Positions 22,321 through 33,136 of a DNA stretch of 64,000 nucleotides are shown one piece after another. Origin of the DNA: Stagonosporopsis chrysanthemi (Eukaryota; Ascomycota; Dothideomycetes; Pleosporales; Didymellaceae). The stretch is from contig JAFISE010000115.1 of NCBI GenBank assembly GCA_022560025.1, positions 37,558 to 101,557 of the forward strand. The letters run 5' to 3'. Every line of letters starts with the position of its first letter. The first letter of the stretch is position 1. The notes beneath the pieces were generated by a model. The model saw only the letters and a program-made list of their open reading frames with translations. It searched no databases and was not told where the DNA came from. Made by a program: the position numbers and the translations under genes.

Positions 22321-25143
22321 CGCGAACAAGCCGCTGGCTGGCCGGGAGGCTCGACGCTCGACGCTCGACTCGTCTGCAGAGCGCCCGCAGCGCGGCGGGC
22401 AGGGGCAGGGGTAGTGCGGCGACTTACCAGACACTGGCGCAGAGGCGGCCTTTCTCTCGACGGCGCGGTGCAGAGCCTGAGGACAACGAGCGACAGCTGT
22501 GAGGCGGACGGCGGAGAGGGCGGGCGGGCGAGGGCTCGCGGAGAGGGAGCCTGGGAGAAGGCTCGCACGGGCACACACAATGATGCGGCGGCGGGATCGT
22601 ACGCAGCAGGCGCAGGCCCTGGGCGTCGGCCGCTGGCAAAAGTCGCCAAATGATCGCCCGCTGGAATCGTGCAATCAAATCGAGCCGCACACGGGCTAGC
22701 GCCCCGTCGCCAGGAGTCGCTGGCCTGCACCGCGGCGAGGCCCAGTGGCCAGTGGCCAGGCCGGCAGCCCAAACTTAGACCAGGCATTAATTATTCTTGC
22801 ATCCAGGCACGCTTCTTGCTCAAGGCTCGACAACAACAATGTAAACACGCGCCCTGCGCCAGCGCCGCACTCCTAGCAACGCGCAGCTGCCCGTCCGCAA
22901 CCCGTGATCGCAGCGATGAAGCCCACCTGTCCCACACACCGCATCCCTCGTTGAGCTGCCGTTTCAGATGCACCGTCACGATTCCATCCTGTACGACGTG
23001 GGCCGTGGCGTGCGCGAACTCGTTGACCATGACAACGGGGACCCTGGTCGGCGGCTCTGCTGCTAGAGCGAATCCACTGCAAGCACCACCATGTACTGTA
23101 TTGATCTCGATACTACGACTACGGCTACAGCACCAGCACCAGCACGCCTTCGCGTGCCCCGCCGCAATTGGGTGTCCTGCCGCCGTGCCGTTTGCTCGAG
23201 TTGAGGCGACCAGCAAAAGGAGACGCTGGGTGCAGCCGGCAGGACCCCGACGCTTCTCGGCGCGCGCAGGGCGTCTGCTCGAGCCAGCCTGCTGCATCGA
23301 CGCTTCCGGGAAACGGACCACGGAAGAACTGCCATTCGTGCCCGGTCCTGCAGTAGAACCAGTACCACCGCCTGCTTTGGCCATGCTCAACCCTCAAGCC
23401 CGCTCTAACAAGGTCGTTCGCCAGTAGTCTGCTATTATTATTGACTTGATATGGACTTGATGCTGAACTATGTGACATGATCCAATCGACAACCACGCTG
23501 CCGAGTGGCTTCGCCTCTCCCGCCTGTACAAACGGCACGGCGTGTGCTACGCTTACGACCAGCTGCCGCCGCTTGAGGCTGTATAGGCTGGCTGGGCGCG
23601 CCGAGGTAGATCCATGGTGTTGAGTTGCACCTGCCGTCCACCTAGGTACTGCACCACGCGATTCATACCCTTCACCACGCGATCGCTCCACGTCATTCTG
23701 ATCGCTGCATCCCCAGCCCCTCTGCCTCGACGAGTGCTAGAGCCCTTTCCCACGCGTCGAGCCCACCATGTGCCACAGCTGCGTAAGTGAACACACACAA
23801 GCCGTGCACCCCAACGATATCATCGTACATGGAGCATTCCTTCTCGACTGCATTCGTTAGCCGCATAGCAAGCTGTACATATTTATCTGCTCCTGCAGCG
23901 CTGCCTTTGAGGGCATCCGACTGGCCACGGCTTGTTAACTCTCAGCTCCACCGTCACACAACCGCAGCACCTTAGCTAGCACTCCCGCCCCTCGGATTTC
24001 CCAGCATTGCCGTCCACCGGTCGCCTGCTGAACGCTTGCAACGTGCTCTAGCACCACTGCGAACGCGTAATGCTCCCCGCAGCCGCTCTGATCTTCAGCC
24101 CACGAGAGCTGATCTCCAGCCCCTCCACGACAACAGCCTGCAACGACTTGTGGGTGCTGTGGAGAGCGACACGCACTGCTTCTAGACGTCTGGCTCTCAT
24201 TTGCCCTGCGATCGGATCGACATGCTGCAGTTGCTCACCCGTCACCGCGTTGCAGATAGATGATGCGTTGAGCCCTCCGTCTCCATTCTTCACCTCCATG
24301 TATGATTGACAGCCCCACAACCGAGTCACGGCCCAGACTCTCTCTCTCTCCCTCTCCTTTACCGACCAGATGCGTACCCGCTGTTTAATGTTATCTTATC
24401 GAGCCGTCACAGCGGCGCAGACCCGCCTCTCCCTCCCTCTCTGTCAGCCTTTCCAATTTTCCTCCGTCTCGCTCTTTACATCCATGAACCATGCACTGCT
24501 CCACTCTGCACCGTGCCCCATGTGGACCACCCGCGCAAAAATAGGTCGCCGTAGACGTGCACGCCGTAGAAAAGGGATCGCCATTGATTTTTCTCGTGGT
24601 TGGCAAAATACCAATGCTAAGGCTCGTATACAGCAATGTTTCATCTCCGGGTACGACCGCTATGAGGTAAGCCTTGAGAAATGGTCCTGGCGACACACAG
24701 CCAGAAAAGCTATTGCGCTTGCAATCAATAATTGGAGGATTGGACTGTACATAGGCGACAATTCGAATTGGGCCAGTACTGTCCTGGAAGACTATGTTCA
24801 CGTTGTCAATTGAACCTCCAGTCACAAATGGCGGTGTTGAGGATTGACATTGGTGGTATGGAATGGTCAGTATTCAAGCAACTCAAGAAGCTGCACACCA
24901 ACGTGAACACCTTGAGGAGGCTCGCAGAAAGCGTCATTGGTTCATGTCCACTTCGAAAACATACCCAGACTGAAGTACGAGTGTCGTTGACTGAGAGCGA
25001 GGACCGCAATACACTACTCGATCTAACCAGCAACACGCGTAATGTCCACACTCACACCACGAGTCCAGATGATTTACATAAACGCCGCAACGCCTTGCAT
25101 CGAAACAGACTCTGTATGCACAGCCCCAATTTGGATATCATTT

Positions 25144-26112
25144 CTACCTGTTCAAGAGCTCCTTGGCTGCGGCAATCTCGGCCTCATCGTACCCAGACTG
25201 CCCCTTCTTCTTGCTCCCAAACTCCCTGATGAACTCGCCCAACTTCTTTGTAGCAAGCTCGTCAAGCTTCTTCACACTCGCAAGGGTGGGGATGGGTACG
25301 TCCTCGTCATCCTGTTCGCTCCGCTTCTTGGACGAAACTTGTGTGTCAGACAGCACCGATAGAAGCTTTGCGGCCACCGTCTTGATGCCGTAGAAACCCC
25401 TCAGATACCCTTCGTTCAGCTCGGCGGCCCGGCAGAAGTGCTTCAAGGACAGCGACAGCTCAGATGTTGACGGCGGGCTGTTGGATGCGGTGGACAGGTA
25501 ATGCAATGTAGCAACATGCGCGTGTGCACTCCAGCTGTTCGGCGCTGTCAATAGGACCTCCTCGGCGCAGTAAATGGCCTGTCCCCATGCACCTTGGCTG
25601 GCATATAGCTCTGATGCCTCGGCCCAGGCTTCCACATCGGTTGGTGAGTTCTGAAGAAGAACAGTGATGGCTGTGATTGCATCGTTTGTTCGTCCCAGAC
25701 TCTTGAGTACGGCGACCCGTCGCTTGCGTATGCTCATGTTTGTGGGGTCCCCAAGCAAGATCTTCTCGTAGCCCTCGAACACATTCTCCAGGTCGCTGGT
25801 CGTTTGCGCCGTGGCTTCGTTGTATATCCCTCGGAGTACGATGATGCGCTCGTTCGTCTCGCCAAAACGCGATTCCAGGCGCGACAGAATCTGCGCGGCA
25901 GCCTCCTCGTCACCGGTTCGTAGGGCCGAGAGGAACAGGTTCTCGTGAATGGCCCAGGATTCGGGGGTCTCGCGCGAGAAGAGCAGCGAGAGCGGCCATG
26001 GGAGGGACGAGGTGGGCGAGCTGGCCAGGATGCGTGGTGCTTTCAGGGAGAGCTCGCGTGCCGTTGGCGGAGAAATACTAGGCGGCAGTGACAGGAGGTT
26101 TACGGCGGCCAT
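25144..26112 (-). CDS. EMC2: ER membrane protein complex subunit 2 (EMC2)
   Basis: Single exon, 322 residues, starting MAAVNLLSLPPSISPPTARE. The body is a TPR-type helical repeat protein: ESWAIHENLFLSALRTGDEE, AQILSRLESRFGETNERIIV and LRGIYNEATAQT are typical of EMC2, followed by RKRRVAVLKSLGRTNDAITA and PTDVEAWAEASELYASQGAW with the conserved CAEEVLLTAPNSW. The C-terminus is Lys-rich (TKKLGEFIREFGSKKKGQ). EMC2 is the soluble cytosolic scaffold of the ER membrane protein complex, which inserts tail-anchored and multipass membrane proteins. An upstream in-frame extension of 95 codons exists but begins far from the family N-terminus, so the ATG at 26112 was chosen. It is head to head with AP-3 delta. 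Confidence 0.93.
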   Translation of the reverse strand: MAAVNLLSLPPSISPPTARELSLKAPRILASSPTSSLPWPLSLLFSRETPESWAIHENLFLSALRTGDEEAAAQILSRLESRFGETNERIIVLRGIYNEATAQTTSDLENVFEGYEKILLGDPTNMSIRKRRVAVLKSLGRTNDAITAITVLLQNSPTDVEAWAEASELYASQGAWGQAIYCAEEVLLTAPNSWSAHAHVATLHYLSTASNSPPSTSELSLSLKHFCRAAELNEGYLRGFYGIKTVAAKLLSVLSDTQVSSKKRSEQDDEDVPIPTLASVKKLDELATKKLGEFIREFGSKKKGQSGYDEAEIAAAKELLNR

Positions 26113-26445
26113 GGTTGCGGTTGTGTGAGTGTGCAGCTGCAATGGTGGCCGCTGGATGCTTGTCCTGTGAATGCGGAGGGCGCGTCCAAGCTTCACTGGT
26201 CCGTCCGCCGGCGGGACGATGATGCACGTCAGTTCGCGCTGCCAGGCAAGCACGACACCGCGCATTTGCGCTCTCACAAAAACAACCGTCGCGGGCAGCA
26301 AGAGCTTGGACATGTACTCGCCGTCTTCATAAACATGCCCACTGGCTCCCTCTCGACACTCGTCCGCCGCCCTGCCCCTCCTCGGCCGCTCCCTCACCTA
26401 CACCCCTCCTCTCGCTCGCAAGACTCGCCTTGAGCGTCCGTCGCC
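26113..26445. promoter_or_regulatory. Divergent promoter region, EMC2 / AP-3 delta
   Basis: 333-bp spacer between two start codons on opposite strands. The AP-3 side (26340-26430) is C/T-rich, as is common in fungal 5' leaders. No specific site recognised. Confidence 0.55.
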
Positions 26446-29400
26446 ATGTTCGAGAAATCTCTCTACGACCTCATTCGAGGCCTGCGCAACCACAAGGGCT
26501 CGGAGAAGGAGTACATTGCCGACAGCATCAAAGAATGTCGCCAGGAAATCCGCTCCAACGACATGGACCTCAAGTCCACCGCGTTGATGAAGCTCACGTA
26601 CCTCGAGATGTTCGGCCACGACATGTCCTGGGCGTCCTTCAATGTGCTAGAAGTCATGTCGAGCCCCAAGTTTCGCCACAAGCGTACGGGCTACCTGGCT
26701 GCCGTGCAGAGCTTCCGCAGAGACACAGAGGTCCTGGTCCTCGCTGAGAACCAGTTGAAGAAGGACATTATGCTGCCTACGCCGCCCTTCATTTCGCTGC
26801 CGCTCGGTGCCATACCGCACGTGATTAACCCGAGCATGGCGAATTCGGTCCTCTCCGATCTTATACCGCGCTTGACACACTCAAGTCCGCAGATTCGCAA
26901 GAAGACAGTGGTCACGCTATACCGACTTGCGCTTGTGTACCCAGAGACGCTGCGCCCGGCATGGCCAAAGATTAAGGAGCGTTTGTTGGATGAGAACGAG
27001 GATCCAAGCGTGACGGCCGCCATCGTCAACGTTGTTTGCGAGCTGGGATGGAGAAGGCCGCAGGACTTTCTGCCACTTGCGCCGCGACTCTTTGATCTGC
27101 TAGTTGAGGGTGGGAACAACTGGATGGCGATCAAACTCATAAAACTCGTATGTGGTATCATCTGACTCCGAGACGCTTGCTGACCTCTCTCTAGTTCGCA
27201 ACCTTGACGCCCCTCGAACCTCGACTGATCAAGAAGTTGCTCCCTCCGTTAACGAAGATTATCCGCGAGACATCCGCCATGTCTCTTCTCTACGAGTGCA
27301 TCAGCGGCATAATACAGGGCGGTATTTTGGCCGCAGTCGAAGGTACTACGGAAGGTGAAGAAGTTGCAAAGCTGTGCGTGGGCAAACTGCGAGGCATGAT
27401 GGTAATAGAAGGCGACTCAAACTGTAAGCCGAAATCCAGACCATACATCCCCTCGACTCCGGTTCTCATCAGTTACAGTAAAATATGTTGCGTTGCTTGC
27501 TTTCGAGAAAATCGTTGGCTCACATCCATACCTTGTTGGCCAACAACAGGACGTAATACTGGAGTGCATTGACGACCCCGACATCTCCATACGGATGCGA
27601 GCACTTGATCTCGTTGTCGGCATGGTCAACCCTGACAACCTTACAGCGATCGTTGGCCGGCTCATGCGCCAGCTGCGGAACGCACCTATAGCCACCGGAG
27701 CCGATGAGCCCGAGAACGATCGCTTCAGGAATACTGGAGTGGTACCCTATGCCGACTCTGACGAAGAAGACGCCGAGGAGGCGCTTCCATCCCACGAGCA
27801 AAGATCTGATCAGCCACCACCGTTGCCGGAGGACTACAGGACCAACGTCATCCGAAGAATATTGGAAATGTGCTCACGAGACACCTACAGTAACATCACC
27901 GACTTTGAGTGGTACGTTGATGTATTGACTCAGCTCGTCAGAGTATCGCCTGCCGCAAAACATGCATCGACAGCAGAAGATGAAGAAGATTCAGACCATT
28001 CAAACGATGTAGGCGCGGGCATCGGACACGAGCTACAGAATGTCGCAGTCCGAGTAAGAAGTGTTCGACATGAGGCTGTTGATGCCGCGCAATCATTAGT
28101 GCTCGTGGATCGTAGAGACCGAATGTTCCCAGCGTCAGGTAACGGTGGCCAAGGGGTGTTGGAATACGCTGGCTGGCTTGTTGGCGAGTATGCGACATAC
28201 CTCTCCCAACCGGAACCAGTCATGACTTCGCTATTACACCCCTTGTCACTCCAATTATCGTCGAAAACTCTTGCAGTCTACCTGCAGGCGATACCCAAGG
28301 TTTTCTCAAGCATTGCTGGTAATGAACGAATATCGTGGACCCCAGAGCGCAAGACGCTGATGTCATTGCTTATGGCCCGGATCATCCACTTCCTCGAGCC
28401 GCTTTCAACACATCCTAGTCTCGAAGTTCAAGAGCGCGCGGTCGAATACCTTGAGTTGATGCGATTAGCAGCTGAGGCTGCTTCTGGAGCACCAACTGAT
28501 GCAGAGGGAGATTTCACAGAACCACCTCTCCTACTTACACAAGCCATACCTGCTTTGTTCTCAGGTGCCGAACTCAACCCTGTAGCGCCAGGTGCCCAGC
28601 GTAAAGTTCCCATACCAGATGACCTTGACCTTGATACCCCGATCAACTCGAACTTGCACTATCTCTTATCTCAAGCCGAGCAAGAGGGGTTTGAAGCGGA
28701 CGAGGACGATGTTTACGCTGCCTACAGCGAGCCCATTGCCTCTTACAGTACTCCCGGACCTACCGCAGCCCCAGCGGCTGACCGTCTTGACGCCCCACAG
28801 CGAGAACCTGCATCGTACCAGAATGCTGTAGAAGAGGAGTATCTAGACCCTGACATCATCGCCCGCCGCAAAGCGGATAGAAGAGAGCGTTACAAGGATG
28901 ACCCATTCTACATAGACCCTGAAGGTGGCAGTGGTGCCGTCACACCACTAAGCAAGATCGTACGCGATGGTAATCGAGACGGCAACGACCTGGACATCGA
29001 CTCGATACCAATCATGGATCTTGATCTTTCCTCGAACAGCCGCCACGCTTCCTCAGACACCATTCCCCGTGCTCGCAGCCCTCGCAAGCCTGTTCGTAGG
29101 GTCGAGATTATGGGAGACGAAACGCTCGGGCCAGTGTCTCAAGACCAAGACCGCGAAGACATCGTTGCACCAAAAGCAATCAGCGCTCGTGCGAAGAAGT
29201 CACTACTGCAGGTCGACAGCGCAGGCCTTGCATCGTTGTCTCTCGATGACGAGGGCGCGAGCAGTAACCACCGTCTTAGTGCGCTTGAAATCGAACGCAA
29301 AGAACAGGAGGAAGCGGAGATGGCCCGCGCTTTGCAGGCTGTCGAGCGGTCGAGATTGGAGATGCAGCGGGCGAGTGAACGTGTAGACTACAACGAAGCG

Positions 29401-29637
29401 AGCGTTGTCAAGAAGAAAAAGAAGAAGGTTAGAAAGGCCGCTCTCGAGGGGATTGAGGCTCCAGGGACGCCGCCCGTGGAAGGCCAGGAGGATGCGCAAC
29501 TAGCTAAGAAAAAGAAGAAAAAGAAGGTGAGGCCTGACGCTGAAGGTGAAGCGGAGAAGGCAGAAACGGTTCCTGAGGGAGAGGTGAAGAAAAAGAAGAA
29601 AAAGAAGAGAGTTGTAGTCATGGACGAGGGCGCCTAG
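26446..29637 (+). CDS. APL5: AP-3 adaptor complex subunit delta
   Basis: Three exons: 26446-27147, 27195-27423 and 27479-29637; 1029 residues. The first 590 or so residues are an adaptin N-terminal HEAT solenoid: MFEKSLYDLIRGLRNHKGSE, YLEMFGHDMSWASFNVLEVM, KKTVVTLYRLALVYPETLRP and FEKIVGSHPYLVGQQQDVIL. The later part is acidic and disordered, with the delta-type EEYLDPDIIARRKADRRERY segment near 800-820. The C-terminus has three lysine tracts of six to seven residues. The delta subunit is one of the two large chains of AP-3, which sorts cargo such as the vacuolar SNARE Vam3 and alkaline phosphatase from Golgi to vacuole. No ear domain is evident, as expected in many fungal delta subunits. Introns use GTATGT and GTAAGC donors. 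Confidence 0.94.
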
Positions 29638-31077
29638 CAGGGAACGACAGTTGTGTAGAAAGAAACCGAGATATGACACAACATGTTCTTCAATGAGAGG
29701 GTAGTGGTAAAATCAGAAACTGCCAGTCTCTTGGCTGCACCTGGTGTCACGCAGCTTCTAGCTGGACAGCCTTGCCGTTCGAAGTCTATCGAATATATTG
29801 GCTTGAAACCTGAAGGTCGCATTCATGAGTGAATTTCTGGAAAGAGTGCCCCGTAGCTGTCCATGCTAATGTGCACACGGCCGCATCGTTTGCGGACTGC
29901 TGAACAGAGTTGCCATGATATCTTTCATGCTGCGCGGGGGTCTGTTTCTATCGTCGTGGATCTGCAGGCCACAAAGGCTGCTTATAGAGAAGCATCAATG
30001 ACAAAACCAGACACACAAATATAGTAGTTCACAGGCAAAGCTACAACCTCCATACCTCAGCACGATGCATAATTGCCAGTTCAGGAAAGTCGCCAGTCTC
30101 CCGTCGAACGCTGTACAGCTTGAAGGTTGATCCATGAAGAATCGTGATGGCTGTCGTAAACGAACGCCATCACCCGCGTCTTCCAGGATCCAATAGCCGC
30201 TGCGCCAATCACAGTGTGCCACCGAAGTGATCGTGCATATAGTGCTCGTCTGTGAGGACAGCGGCGCAGGTCTTGCCTAATGTGCGAGCGAGAGGTGTGA
30301 TGTTGCATGGAGATGGCTGCTTTGGGGTGGGGTGGGTTGCTGGGCGGCTTGATCTGGCGAACTGCGCGAGGCTGGCCGCGAGGATGTCTACGACACGCGC
30401 TGCCAGCATTTGCCGAACGAATCGGACGTAGGAGACGTCAATGCATCACAGTTTCTTATGGCGTGTTGCTTTTGCTTGTTGTCATTACTATGCTTGAGAG
30501 CAGCTGTTAGACAGAATCTAGCAACGAGCCTGACAGTTCAGTGCGAATCCAACAATCATGGTCAGTGACAGTATCAAAAGAAGGTCAGTTCAGAACGATT
30601 TGAGCTCTAATTATTGCTCACTCGTGAGACAAGCAGCAATAACAACCAGAGCGACAGGTGACACAGACCAGCGGCCCGCTCCCCAGCGCCCATCTTTAGA
30701 ACTCACCGGAACACCACTCTCAACCAATGACTACACCCGAATTATCCTTCACTCTCACGTGATTGCACAAAGCTGTACAAACCCAAACGCTAACAACTCT
30801 TGCCTGGGGTTCGCAGGAGTTCCAGCAATCCATGGCTTTTGCTACTTCCCCATGCGGCAAGTTACGCACAGGGTCAGAATCAAGGTGACAGGACTGACTC
30901 GCACGGCGGGTTGATTGACCGAGGCTGCCGAGTGCGTAGGGAGGAGACATGTGGGCATGTGGACGCGGGTGTCTGCGGCTACGCACTCAAAAAACCATAA
31001 CGAAATCCCTTCGCGCCTCATACAAGCCGGCACTCATCTGGATTCCAACCACCGTTTGCTTCTCGACCGCTGCAGCC
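29638..31077. other. 1.4-kb intergenic region
   Basis: Holds the AP-3 delta 3' UTR and the upstream region of the small membrane-protein gene. Short frames on both strands (for example 30558-30914 plus) have no recognisable features. I see no gene or RNA here. Confidence 0.5.
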
Positions 31078-31467
31078 ATGTCCAAGCCCGTCCCCCAACA
31101 CCCCAAGAACCTGCGCAACACCTACATCGCGCCCAAAGCCCCCTACCTCAGACCGATCCTCATCTGCGGCGCCATCATGGCGCTGAGTTCGCGGCGCGAA
31201 GTTATCGCCCCCGGCTCACCTCTCTACGACTACGCTCTGTCGCGACTCTCGGCAGATGGCCTGAAGTACGCGTCGTGGGTGCAGAGCGGGCTGTTCTACC
31301 TCCTGTTCGGGGCGCATGCGATTGAAGCGGCGGTTTTCACGAAGAGGCTGGCTAGGCATGGGGTCGAGGTCACCAGTTTGAGCTGGTGGCAGTGGATGGC
31401 AACGTGCTTTATGGGTGGACAATTTTGTTATGTGCATTTCGATCGGGAGGTGGGCAAGTTCGACTAG
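31078..31467 (+). CDS. Small multi-pass membrane protein (DUF4499/TMEM254-like)
   Basis: Single exon, 129 residues. Hydrophobic segments are visible at about 27-38 (LRPILICGAIMAL), 60-80 (YASWVQSGLFYLLFGAHAIE) and 98-115 (WWQWMATCFMGGQFCYVHFD), giving three probable TM helices. The pattern of a short basic leader, an xxGLFYLLFGAHAIEA helix and a terminal aromatic helix matches my recollection of the DUF4499/TMEM254 family, for which no molecular function is established. The frame stays open upstream to 30949, but the ATG at 31078 directly precedes the conserved-looking part, so I chose it. Confidence 0.75.
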   Translation: MSKPVPQHPKNLRNTYIAPKAPYLRPILICGAIMALSSRREVIAPGSPLYDYALSRLSADGLKYASWVQSGLFYLLFGAHAIEAAVFTKRLARHGVEVTSLSWWQWMATCFMGGQFCYVHFDREVGKFD

Positions 31468-31690
31468 ATGCGTGGAGAGAGGAGTTGCCATGCTGCGTGT
31501 GGGCTTGTAGGTTTGGTTAGCCATAAGGTGGGAAAACATGCTGTACATGTGTATGTATGTATATCATTCGGCAACTTATACGCTGCTTTCCATGGTCAAG
31601 TCCATATAAACGCCTGATGCCCATGCTCTTACAAAGTTACAAGATTCACATTCGTCGCGTCTGACACTAGTCTGCTGGCTGACTCCTCCC

Positions 31691-32631
31691 CTACTGTTGC
31701 TGCTTCTTCTGGGCGTTGGGGCCCATCTCCTTGCTGAAGGCAAAGTATGATACCTCCAAGCTGATCAGGGCTCGGATACCCACAAGCAGGATCAGGAACA
31801 GCGGGATGACGGCTGCGAAACCCATGAATAGGCCTGGAGTGAAGTACTGGTACCTCTCAAACAGGCCACCCTCGTTGCCTGTCGAGTTCGCGCGCTTGTA
31901 GTGCGCGCTGGTGTCACGCTTGAGCTCCATCTGCATGTTTTCGCCGAACGAGCTCTCCATCTCGTATTGGTACTGCTTCTCGGCGTCGAGTTGGGCCCTT
32001 GCTTGCGCTTCTGTAGGAGGAGAGGTGATGTAGACTACGGTGTAGTCTTGGGCTTCGGCATACTTGGAGAGGTTGTCCTCGAAGAACTGATCTGTGGACT
32101 GTTAATGGAAATGTCGGCGATCATGCAACGCGCCAAGCGTACCTTGCTGGGCCATGTACAGCGATCGGAGTGCCTTGGACGCCGGGGGTGTGTCAAGCTG
32201 GACGCTCTTGACTGCTCCGCACTTTGTCTCCAGGTACTTTGTGATCTCAGTTACATCAATCTTTCCAACAACGTCAGGGACAGAGACTGTCGACTTGACG
32301 TCGTCGTGCTGGCCAGCCATGTACTGCGTCAACCGTGGCGTAGAGCGTCCATCTGCGTAATCGGCGGCGGAGACCCCCTCCTGCTCAACAACAACATAGT
32401 TCTTGGTCGGACAGTCTTTCAGTGCCTCCCGTACATCGGCGGCGATGCTGGCCGACTGCGCGATGGATGCGCCCGAGGACTCCAGCAGCAAGCTGCAGAT
32501 GTTAGCTGGGACAAAAGAACGGGCTGCGGCAAAGCGTACTCGGCGGTGGAGAAGAGGAAGAAGGGTGAGGTGTTGCTGAAAGCGAGCGCCTGCGACGCCA
32601 GGGCGAGGGCGCCAATCAGTGTCTTGGCCAT
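31691..32631 (-). CDS. BIG1: BIG1/VOA1-family ER membrane protein (beta-1,6-glucan, V-ATPase assembly)
   Basis: Three exons: 32540-32631, 32143-32492 and 31691-32091; 280 residues. A signal peptide is visible (MAKTLIGALALASQALA), followed at once by FSNTSPFFLFSTAD, the characteristic N-terminus of fungal BIG1 proteins. The luminal domain includes DVREALKDCPTKNYVVVEQE and SVPDVVGKIDVTEITKYLE. Near the C-terminus a single TM helix (GLFMGFAAVIPLFLILLVGI) is preceded by RYQYFTPG and followed by a short cytosolic tail ending KKQQQ. BIG1 is related to the V-ATPase accessory protein Ac45/VOA1 and in yeast is needed for cell-wall beta-1,6-glucan and normal pH homeostasis. The two introns are 47 and 51 nt. 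It is head to head with the NF-X1 gene. Confidence 0.87.
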
Positions 32632-33136
32632 GTTGTTGTTGGCTTGTGGTGTTGAGATTCGCGATGGCCTGAAGCTCTACAGACGCCTGCTGCAGCGGTA
32701 TGATACACACTAGCCCGAAGTGAACCCGGCGATGACGACGGCTCACAATTTCCGCCGGAGCACAAACACGGCGAACAGTCAGAAACGCTTTGCAACTGCA
32801 CTGCGCCACCCAGACCAGGGCCCGCAAATCGTTGGACCCTTGCCTGGCTGCCTGTGACGGAGTTCGACTCATCAGTCCAGCCCGTGCACTTCCTCGCAAC
32901 CCACGCTAGGCGTTCTTCCTGGGGCAAAGGGTTGCTACAACTGCACGCCACTTTGCCTGCTTCTTCGCAACAACACCCCTACAGCCCGATCTTTTCCTTT
33001 CCGCGTTCACCAGGCCGTACATTTACAGGAGCCTGTAGCTTTCTTTCGTTTTGTGTAGCTTGTAGTCCACGCCCTACCACTGCCCACTATCGTTCCGCCG
33101 TCAGCATTGGTAGCAGTGACCAACCTACCGCCCAGC
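32632..33136. promoter_or_regulatory. Divergent promoter region, BIG1 / NF-X1-type gene
   Basis: 505-bp spacer between two start codons. The side near the NF-X1 gene (32950-33060) has a CT-rich leader. No specific factor site recognised. Confidence 0.5.

Larger units (their letters stand above)
21752..25143. other. 3.4-kb gene-free region upstream of the Gln/Met-rich gene
   Basis: A long interval between the 5' end of the Gln/Met-rich gene and the 3' end of EMC2, both on the minus strand. The first kilobase is GC-rich with two tandem repeats. A strong minus-strand donor-like site (GTAAGT, near 22431-22436) suggests a 5' UTR intron for the Gln/Met-rich gene. Frames such as 22669-23427 (plus) and 23125-23691 (minus) overlap each other, are Cys/Arg/Ala-rich and show no domain. 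I see no supportable protein or RNA gene. Confidence 0.45.

Noticed and set aside
22669..23691. Overlapping frames of 188-252 codons on both strands
   Set aside because: Cys/Arg/Ala-rich translations, mutually overlapping, no domain or intron support.
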